19,474 nt of DNA from JAFGJQ01 sp964586145 (lineage in GTDB: Bacteria; Planctomycetota; Phycisphaerae; UBA1845): assembly GCA_964586145.1 (NCBI GenBank), contig CAZPHH010000088.1, positions 1-19,474 on the forward strand, read 5' to 3'. The position numbers were made by a program, and so were the translations under genes. Below are positions 13,728 to 19,474 of this stretch, piece by piece. Below the pieces are notes generated by a model. It did not search any database. It saw only the letters and a program-made list of their open reading frames with translations, and was not told where the DNA came from. Numbering within the stretch: position 1 is the first letter of the stretch; each line of letters starts with the position of its first letter.

Positions 13728-15473
13728 ATGGAAATTATCCAGGGAATCTCGGTCGCGCCCGGCATTGCCATCGCCCCCGCGGTGGTGCTGGATGCGGAGG
13801 AATACCGGATTCCCCACCGCCACGTCCCCCCCGCCCAGATCGAATCGGAGTTGAGCCGGCTTTCCCGGGCCCTGGATTCCTCCATCGCGGAACTGGGGGA
13901 GCAAAAAACCGCGTTGGCCGCCCAACTGGGACACGACGCGGCCGACGTCTTCAACTGGCACATCGGCGTCCTGCGTGACTCGTCCGTGCGCCGGTCGATC
14001 GAGCAGTTGGTGCGGGCCAAGCAGCACAGCGCCGCCTATGCGGCCAGCTTCGTCATGCGGAGCCACCAGCGGCGGTTCATGCAGATGACCGACCCGCTTC
14101 TGGCCGAGCGCATTCGCGACGTGCGGGACATCGAGCGGCGTCTCGTTCGGCACATCCTGGGGGAATCGCGGGAGGATCTCGCACACCTCAGCCGGGAAGT
14201 CATTCTGGTCGCACACGACCTTTCCGCCTCGCAGACCGCGCAGATCAGCGGCACGCGGGCGGTGGGCGTGGTGCTGGACGCGGGCGGCTCCACCTCCCAC
14301 ACGGCCATTCTGCTGCGGTCGCTGGGGCGACCGTCCGTCATCGGCGTGAAAGACGTCTCGACGAGGGTCAGCGGCGGCGACCTGATGATCGTGGACGGAA
14401 CGCACCAGATCGTCATCATCAACCCGGACGAGGCCACGCTGACCCACTACCGGTCCGAGAAGGAGGCGTACGGCCGGCTGATCGTGGAGCTGCAGAGCCT
14501 GCGGGAACTCGAGCCGGTCACGAAGGACGCCATCCGCATCCGGCTCAACGCCAACATCGAGTTTCCCGGGGAGGCCAAGACGTGCCGGGAGTACGGGGCG
14601 GACGGCGTCGGGCTGTATCGGACGGAGTTTCTCTTCCTGCGGGGCGAGGGCGAACCGACGGAGGAGGAGCAGTGCCGGGCATACACGGCGGCCCTGAACG
14701 GGGCCGGCGGACGTCCGGTAACCATCCGGACGTTCGACCTGGGGGCGGACAAGTACACGCAGGAAAAGCGCTACGAGCAGGAGCGCAACCCCATGCTGGG
14801 CCTCCGCTCGATCCGGTACAGCCTGCAGAACCTGGACATGTTCAAAACGCAGCTCCGGGCCATTCTGCGGGCGTCCGTACACGGCCCGGTTCGGCTGATG
14901 TTCCCCCTGATCATCAGCCTCATGGAGTTCCGGCAGGCCAAGATGACCCTCCACGACGCCATGGAGGACCTGGAGGACGAGGGGGTGCCCTTTGACCGAG
15001 GCATGCCGGTGGGAATCATGATGGAAACCCCGGCGGCCGCTCTGCTCTGCAAGGAACTGGCCCGCGAGGTCGGTTTCATGAGCGTGGGCACGAACGACAT
15101 GATTCAGTACATGCTCGCGGTGGACCGGGGGAACGAGCGGGTGTCCCGGTTCTTCAACCCCAGTCACCCGGCCGTCCTGCGGGTCCTGCGGGACGTCATC
15201 CGCACTTGTCAGCGACAGGGGGTTGACTGTAGTCTATGTGGAGAAATGGCGGGTGAGCCCCTGTACGCGTTGTTGTTGATGGGGCTGGGGCTGCGTGACT
15301 TCTCGATGGCGCCGCGGAACATCCCGGAGATCAAGAAGCTCGTGCGGCTGGTCACGATCCCGCAGGCGGAACGGGTGGCCCGCAAGGCCCTCACGTTCGA
15401 GACCGAGCGGCAGGTGACGAATTACCTGCGCGACGCAACCAAGAAAGTGCTGCCCGGCGACCCGATCTACTGA
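13728..15473 (+). CDS. ptsI: PTS enzyme I (phosphoenolpyruvate-protein phosphotransferase)
   Basis: A 581-residue enzyme I, the usual length. It takes phosphate from PEP on His191 (GGSTSHTAIL) and passes it to HPr. The N-terminal HPr-binding helices, the phosphohistidine domain and the C-terminal PEP-binding barrel are all present: LYRTEFLF, GIMMETPAAALL, SVGTNDMIQY, NPSHPAVLR and the conserved Cys504 in SLCGEMAGE. There is no GAF domain, so it is the standard EI and not the EI(Ntr) form, although its neighbour is EIIA(Ntr)-like. The start ATG at 13728 gives MEIIQGISVAPGIAI, the expected opening. The gap of 102 bases from ptsH is long but contains no clear promoter. Confidence 0.94.
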   Translation: MEIIQGISVAPGIAIAPAVVLDAEEYRIPHRHVPPAQIESELSRLSRALDSSIAELGEQKTALAAQLGHDAADVFNWHIGVLRDSSVRRSIEQLVRAKQHSAAYAASFVMRSHQRRFMQMTDPLLAERIRDVRDIERRLVRHILGESREDLAHLSREVILVAHDLSASQTAQISGTRAVGVVLDAGGSTSHTAILLRSLGRPSVIGVKDVSTRVSGGDLMIVDGTHQIVIINPDEATLTHYRSEKEAYGRLIVELQSLRELEPVTKDAIRIRLNANIEFPGEAKTCREYGADGVGLYRTEFLFLRGEGEPTEEEQCRAYTAALNGAGGRPVTIRTFDLGADKYTQEKRYEQERNPMLGLRSIRYSLQNLDMFKTQLRAILRASVHGPVRLMFPLIISLMEFRQAKMTLHDAMEDLEDEGVPFDRGMPVGIMMETPAAALLCKELAREVGFMSVGTNDMIQYMLAVDRGNERVSRFFNPSHPAVLRVLRDVIRTCQRQGVDCSLCGEMAGEPLYALLLMGLGLRDFSMAPRNIPEIKKLVRLVTIPQAERVARKALTFETERQVTNYLRDATKKVLPGDPIY

Positions 15474-15590
15474 CGTGCATCGGTTGCCCCGGGCAAGGAA
15501 GCTGATCGAAAACCGTTGCGGATCGGTTCGTGCCGGTCCGGCAGGTGTGGTACAAAGCGAGATTTCTCAGGCTCATTGGCCCGGAACGGA

Positions 15591-16235
15591 GTGCCTCAGT
15601 CCAGCACCCCACGGCGGTACGCCGTGGACTTCGCCGTGGATGGCGACATCAAGTACCTGTCGCACCAGGACATGGTCCGCCTGTTCACCCGGGCCCTGGC
15701 CCGGGCGTCCGTGCCGGTGCGATTCACACAGGGCTTCAATCCTCATCCACGCCTGTCGTTGCCATTGCCGCGGCCCGTCGGGGTCGCGTCGGACGCAGAG
15801 TGTCTGGTGCTGGAGTTGACCGATGAGCTGCCCGAAGGCGAGCTGGCGAGCCGCCTTCAGGAGCAGATGCCCGCGGGAATCCGAATCCGCGCGGCGCGCC
15901 GGCTCCAGCCCACGCAACGATACCTGCCGACCCGCGTGCAGTACCGGGTCCAGATTCAAGGAACGGACGTAGCCGGCCTGCGTCGGAGCGTCCGGGACCT
16001 GCTCGCAACCGAATCCGCTGTGATCAACAGAAGAACCGGAGAATCCTCTCCGTCCCGGCGCGTGGACATCCGGCCGTTTATTGATCGGATCGACGTCGCG
16101 GAAGAGAGCCTGGTCATGGTGCTGCACGTGACCCCACGAGGCTCCGTCCGACCGGCCGAGGTTCTTTCGGCGCTGGGAATGAATGATGAGGCGATCCTGA
16201 ATCGAGTTCGCCGAATAGAGGTCCAATGGCAGTAG
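15591..16235 (+). CDS. DUF2344 / TIGR03936-family protein
   Basis: A 214-residue protein of the DUF2344 family, described as associated with a radical SAM protein (TIGR03960 type). The signature region RYAVDFAVDGDIKYLSHQDMVRLFTRALARA followed by RFTQGFNPHPRLSLPLPRPVG is clear. In many bacteria it lies next to, or is fused with, the radical SAM partner and is followed by RNase E/G. Here the RNase gene follows with a 10-base overlap, but no radical SAM gene precedes it: enzyme I does. I placed the start at GTG 15591, just before the conserved region; TTG codons at 15576 and 15516 are in frame and possible. The gene may be linked to RNA modification or ribosome work, but its role is not established. 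Confidence 0.82.
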   Translation: MPQSSTPRRYAVDFAVDGDIKYLSHQDMVRLFTRALARASVPVRFTQGFNPHPRLSLPLPRPVGVASDAECLVLELTDELPEGELASRLQEQMPAGIRIRAARRLQPTQRYLPTRVQYRVQIQGTDVAGLRRSVRDLLATESAVINRRTGESSPSRRVDIRPFIDRIDVAEESLVMVLHVTPRGSVRPAEVLSALGMNDEAILNRVRRIEVQWQ

Positions 16236-18844
16236 AATCATCGGCGGAGGGGGCTCCGCAGGAAACCAAGACCAGACCCAGCGCGCGTCGCCGTCGCAGG
16301 AAGATCCACGCCGGCGGCGGCAGCGAGCCGGCGGATACGTCCGCCGTCCTGTCCGAATCCGACGCAGCCGGCGCCGAACGCGCCCAAGAGAACGCGCCGG
16401 ACGCCGGCGCGGCAGAGCCGGGGAAAACCAGGCGCACCACCCGGAGCCGGAAGAAGGCGAAGACTCCCCGAAAGGACGAGCGAGCAAGCCAGTCCGACGC
16501 GCCTGCGGCCTCGGCCGAACAGCCGCCGTCCGCGCCCGCCGCCGCCCCCGAAGCGAAGGCCGAACCGGTCCCCGCGACCCCGCGCAAGACGAAGCGGGGC
16601 GGCCGACGGAAGAAGAAGGCGGCCACGGCGGCCCCCGCGGCAGAGGCAGACCGCGACGGACCGCACCCGGAACCGCAGACCGCGGGACCCCCCGCGCCCT
16701 CGATGCCGGAGCTGCCGGAGCCGGTCCGGCCCGCTCGCGTCCAGACGGCCTCGGGGCCGATGCGCCCAACCGCGGCCGCCGAGACCGTGGTATCGGACGA
16801 CCGGGGCGCATTCGGGGCCGGAATACTCGAGCCGGCGGCGGCGGAGGCACCGCCGGCCTCGCGCGAATCGGAGGCACCCCCCGCGCGACCGGAAACCCCC
16901 TCCCAGAAACGGCGCCGGCGGCGCCAGCGGGCCCTGGCGGCTCGAGCCGCAGCGAAGGTCGATCCGAAAGGTGAGCCGGCCGCTGCCCGACCGGCCGCCC
17001 CGGCAGAGGAGGTCCCCCCTCCCCGGACCGCGGAGAAGGCCCCGCCCTCAGCCCCCGAGCGAGCTGCTCCTGTGTCCCTCGCGTCGCACTCCGGGCCGAG
17101 CTCCCCGGGGACTTCCGGGGACGGCGTGGAGCGCTCCCGATCTCGGCGGCGACGAAAGAAACGCCGTCCCGGCGGATCGCCCCAGCCTGCGGAAGGGCCG
17201 TCCGCCCCGGCCGCCGAAGACGGCGTCCCGCCGGCCGCATCCGACGAGGCCGTCGCGACGTCTTCGGAAATCCGCATCTGGACGGCGCCCACGGGCAAGG
17301 CTTCGGGCAAGGCGCGGGGGCGGGAGATGGTGATCAACGTCACCGGGGACGATGAGTGCCGGGTGGCGATCCTGAACAACGGGCGGCTGGAAGAACTGTT
17401 CATCGAGCGCCAGAGCGCCCAGTCGCACGTGGGCAACATCTACAAGGGGCGCATCACCAACGTCGAGCCGAGCATCCAGGCCGCGTTTGTGGACTTCGGA
17501 TTCCCGAAGAACGGCTTCCTGCACGTCTCGGACGTGCAGCCGCAGTATTTCCCGAACCGCGGGGGGCAATCGGAGGCGGTCGGCAAGAAGGTGCCGCGCC
17601 GTGACCGTCCGCCCATCCAGCGGTGCTTCCGGCGCGGGCAGGAGGTGATCGTGCAGATCACCAAGGAGGGCGTGGGGACGAAAGGACCCACGTTGACCAC
17701 GTACCTGTCCATCCCGGGACGCTTTCTGGTCATGATGCCGGGCATGGACAAGGTGGGCCTGTCTCGCAAGATCGAGGACGAGGAGGCCCGCCGGAAGATG
17801 CGGGAGGTGATGAATCAGCTCACCTTCCCGGACAACATCGGGTTCATTCTCCGCACGGCCGGTCTGGACCAGTCGAAGCGGGAGCTGCAGCGGGACCTGA
17901 ACTACCTGATGCGGTTGTGGAAGACGGTGAGCGAGCGGGTTCGGACCTTGCCGCCGCCGGCCGAGCTGTACCAGGACTCGGACCTGGTGACGCGGACCCT
18001 GCGCGACGTGTACACCAGCGACTTTGAGCGCATCGTGGTCGACCACGAGGAGACCGGCCGCAAATCACTGGAATTTCTGCAGATCGCCGCGCCGCGAACC
18101 GCGAACAACGTGGAGCTGTACACGGATACAAAGCCCATCTTCCACGCCTTCGGGGTCGAAGAGCAGATCGACCTCATCCACTCGCGGCACGTTCCCCTGC
18201 CCTCGGGCGGCACGCTGGTCATCGACAGCACCGAGGCCATGGTGGCCATCGACGTCAACAGCGGCAAGTTTCGCGATCTGGATGACGCGGAGGAGACGGC
18301 CTACAAGATCAACATGGAGGCCGCGGAGGAGATTGCCCGGCAATTGCGGCTGCGCGATCTGGGCGGGCTGATCGTATGCGACTTCATCGACATGCGGTTC
18401 GACCGCCACAAACGCGCGGTGGAAAAGGTGCTGCGCGACGCCCTGAAGAAGCACAAGGAGCGGGCCCGCATTCTGCGAATGAGCCAGTTCGGCCTGATCG
18501 AGATGACACGCCAGCGGCAACGACCATCCATCCGGCGAGGCATCTACGCGGATTGCCCGCACTGTCGAGGCACCGGGCAGATCAAGACGCCGGAGTCGAT
18601 GTCGCTGGAGGTCATGCGCATTCTGCAACTGGCCGCACACAGCCGCCAGGTATTCCGGATCACGCTGACCGCCTCCCCCAAAACGGCGCTCATGGTGCTC
18701 AACGAGCGTCGCAACGCGCTGCACCAGTTGCAGGAGGCGTCCGGCAAGACGATCATCGTGCAGGCCGACCCGACCTTCGCGCCAGACCAGATCCAGGTCC
18801 AGTGCGAGGACAATCGCGGGCGCCCCGTGAATATTCCCACGTAG
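16226..18844 (+). CDS. rng: ribonuclease E/G with long basic N-terminal extension
   Basis: An 872-residue endoribonuclease of the RNase E/G family, acting in mRNA decay and rRNA/tRNA processing. The catalytic part starts near residue 368 (MVINVTGDDECRVAIL); an S1 domain covers roughly 400-485. The metal-binding aspartates are Asp676 (AIDVNSG) and Asp719 (VCDFIDM), 43 residues apart as in E. coli RNase E. The zinc-link motif CPHC is at 777-780. The first 350 residues are low-complexity Ala/Pro/Glu with five Arg/Lys clusters (about 20-26, 67-83, 119-131, 228-244, 303-314), probably disordered and RNA- or membrane-binding. In E. coli RNase E such a scaffold is C-terminal. The ATG at 16226 overlaps the DUF2344 gene end and has GAGGT just upstream; an internal start at 17327 could give a short RNase G-like form. 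Confidence 0.9.
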   Translation: MAVESSAEGAPQETKTRPSARRRRRKIHAGGGSEPADTSAVLSESDAAGAERAQENAPDAGAAEPGKTRRTTRSRKKAKTPRKDERASQSDAPAASAEQPPSAPAAAPEAKAEPVPATPRKTKRGGRRKKKAATAAPAAEADRDGPHPEPQTAGPPAPSMPELPEPVRPARVQTASGPMRPTAAAETVVSDDRGAFGAGILEPAAAEAPPASRESEAPPARPETPSQKRRRRRQRALAARAAAKVDPKGEPAAARPAAPAEEVPPPRTAEKAPPSAPERAAPVSLASHSGPSSPGTSGDGVERSRSRRRRKKRRPGGSPQPAEGPSAPAAEDGVPPAASDEAVATSSEIRIWTAPTGKASGKARGREMVINVTGDDECRVAILNNGRLEELFIERQSAQSHVGNIYKGRITNVEPSIQAAFVDFGFPKNGFLHVSDVQPQYFPNRGGQSEAVGKKVPRRDRPPIQRCFRRGQEVIVQITKEGVGTKGPTLTTYLSIPGRFLVMMPGMDKVGLSRKIEDEEARRKMREVMNQLTFPDNIGFILRTAGLDQSKRELQRDLNYLMRLWKTVSERVRTLPPPAELYQDSDLVTRTLRDVYTSDFERIVVDHEETGRKSLEFLQIAAPRTANNVELYTDTKPIFHAFGVEEQIDLIHSRHVPLPSGGTLVIDSTEAMVAIDVNSGKFRDLDDAEETAYKINMEAAEEIARQLRLRDLGGLIVCDFIDMRFDRHKRAVEKVLRDALKKHKERARILRMSQFGLIEMTRQRQRPSIRRGIYADCPHCRGTGQIKTPESMSLEVMRILQLAAHSRQVFRITLTASPKTALMVLNERRNALHQLQEASGKTIIVQADPTFAPDQIQVQCEDNRGRPVNIPT

Positions 18845-18852
18845 GGCCCGGA

Positions 18853-18878
18853 CTCCGCCGCAACCGCGGACGCCGGAG
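18853..18878. terminator. GC-rich hairpin between convergent genes
   Basis: CTCCG (18853-18857) pairs with CGGAG (18874-18878), enclosing CCGC-AACC-GCGG (18858-18869), with a 4-nt bulge on one side. It lies nine bases after the RNase stop, in the 69-base gap before the end of the convergent endonuclease IV remnant. No T tract is present on either strand, so it may stabilise 3' ends or help terminate from both sides. Confidence 0.35.
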
Positions 18879-18913
18879 GACGGCCGGACGCGCGACGGGC
18901 CGCCCGGCGCATC

Positions 18914-19327
18914 TCACGCCCCGGTGCGAATCATGCGTCGCAGCCTGCGAAGGTTCACGGCGTCCGGATCGGCGCCGCGGGCATCGCGGCCCTTGGGGGT
19001 TTCCAGGATCTTCGGCACGCCCGCCCAGCGCGGATCGTTCATCACGCGCAGCAGTGCCTCGCAGCGAATCCGTTCATCGACCAGCGTCCGTTCGCTGCGC
19101 CGCGCGGTGGCCCGGTCCGTCGCCGCCAGAGTGATCAGGTACGTTGTGTGCGCGAACACCGGGCGGACGGCTGCGCGCTGCGCCGCCTCCCGGAAGCGGC
19201 GGACGTCATCTGCGGTCAACGGCCTGCCCGCCCACTGCCGCTGGTTCTTCACGAAAATCTGCATGCACGTGCATCCCACGGCCTCGGCCGCGTCAAACGC
19301 GCGGTGCAGCCCACCCGCAATGGACAT
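18914..19327 (-). pseudogene. nfo: endonuclease IV remnant with internal deletion
   Basis: The 137-residue reading joins two halves of endonuclease IV (AP endonuclease, about 280 residues). The N-terminal part (MSIAGGLHRAFDAAEAVGC, IFVKNQRQW, VFAHTTYLITLA, ERIRCEAL) matches the family to about residue 100. It then jumps directly to the C-terminal part (MNDPRWAGVPKILETPKG, NLRRLRRM). About 145 residues are missing in frame. By comparison with E. coli Nfo, only the ligands equivalent to His69 (FAH) and Glu261 (ILETP) remain; those equivalent to His109, Glu145, Asp179, His182, His216, Asp229 and His231 are gone. The usual G-A-H before M-S is encoded upstream in frame, but no start codon precedes it before a stop at 19388-19390. 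It is probably a pseudogene. An assembly error is the main alternative. Confidence 0.72.
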
Positions 19328-19474
19328 GTGCGCCCCCCAGCAGCGGCCCGGGCGCCGCCGGCCTTCCCGGCTTGCGAAACCCTCGGCTCATGTCAACATC
19401 CGGCCCCGGCTTCGTGCGGATTCGCCCGGCGGACGCCCCCGCGCCCCGACCCCTGAACCCAGCCCCCTGGACCC
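19328..19474. other. right window edge, no gene seen
   Basis: The last 147 bases contain the in-frame G-A-H codons preceding the endonuclease IV remnant and an in-frame TGA at 19388-19390. Nothing else recognisable is present. Confidence 0.5.

Noticed and set aside
13125..15167. Long open reading on the minus strand opposite ptsN, ptsH and ptsI
   Set aside because: It overlaps three well-conserved PTS genes and is itself His/Arg/Gly-rich without family features.
15573..17439. Two long minus-strand readings opposite the DUF2344 and RNase E/G genes
   Set aside because: They mirror the low-complexity RNase extension and show no conserved motif; the plus strand has the catalytic domains.
387..18844. 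Possible selenoproteins with in-frame TGA, suggested by tRNA-Sec
   Set aside because: I checked the sequence after most TGA stops of the called genes and found no continuing family homology; no Cys-to-UGA site or obvious SECIS hairpin is apparent.
1..19474. CRISPR arrays, insertion sequences, att sites, rRNA
   Set aside because: No regularly spaced repeats, transposase, integrase or rRNA signatures are visible.

Overview
The window is GC-rich bacterial chromosome with no mobile element, CRISPR array or rRNA. Several genes point to Planctomycetota, perhaps a Phycisphaerae-like lineage: the Cys-less FmdB-like protein, a DUF502 protein with a long loop, the DUF502-hpf-ptsN-ptsH-ptsI order, and the DUF2344 protein next to an RNase E/G whose long basic extension is N-terminal. 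This placement comes from family recall, not a search, and is moderate at best. A tRNA-Sec shows that the organism probably decodes UGA as selenocysteine.

Left part (1-6586). The first 68 bases (minus strand) encode the start of an RNA 3'-end 2'-O-methyltransferase of the Hen1 family, which belongs to the Pnkp/Hen1 RNA repair system. A PflX-like radical SAM gene diverges from it, with its own sigma70-like promoter. That gene converges, stop codon against stop codon, on a minus-strand pair: a spermidine-synthase-like polytopic membrane protein overlapping an AmmeMemoRadiSam-type radical SAM enzyme. Both radical SAM proteins begin with a twin-arginine-like signal, which is odd for this enzyme class. 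Upstream on the same strand lies a GT4 glycosyltransferase.

Middle part (6587-11296). Two long gene-poor stretches flank an isochorismatase-fold protein whose nucleophilic Cys appears to be Ser and which ends in a His/Asn/Gly-rich tail. The first stretch holds a plus-strand promoter and a terminator-like hairpin framing about 235 nt, a candidate small RNA. The second holds tRNA-Sec with its own promoter and an 11-bp leader hairpin. A minus-strand operon follows: a membrane-anchored hypothetical protein, RNase D, and the Cys-less FmdB-like protein.

Right part (11339-18844). A clear TTGACG-17-TAGATT promoter starts a plus-strand cluster: a DUF502 membrane protein, ribosome hibernation factor, EIIA(Ntr)-like protein, HPr and PTS enzyme I. 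This is a complete phosphorelay with no sugar permease in view, so it probably regulates rather than transports. A DUF2344 protein and RNase E/G follow, overlapping each other. The window ends with a minus-strand endonuclease IV gene that has lost its central half and most metal ligands, probably a pseudogene.

The best leads for something undescribed are the Tat-type radical SAM pair with the membrane aminopropyltransferase-like protein, the candidate small RNA, the Cys-to-Ser isochorismatase homologue and the unusual tRNA-Sec.
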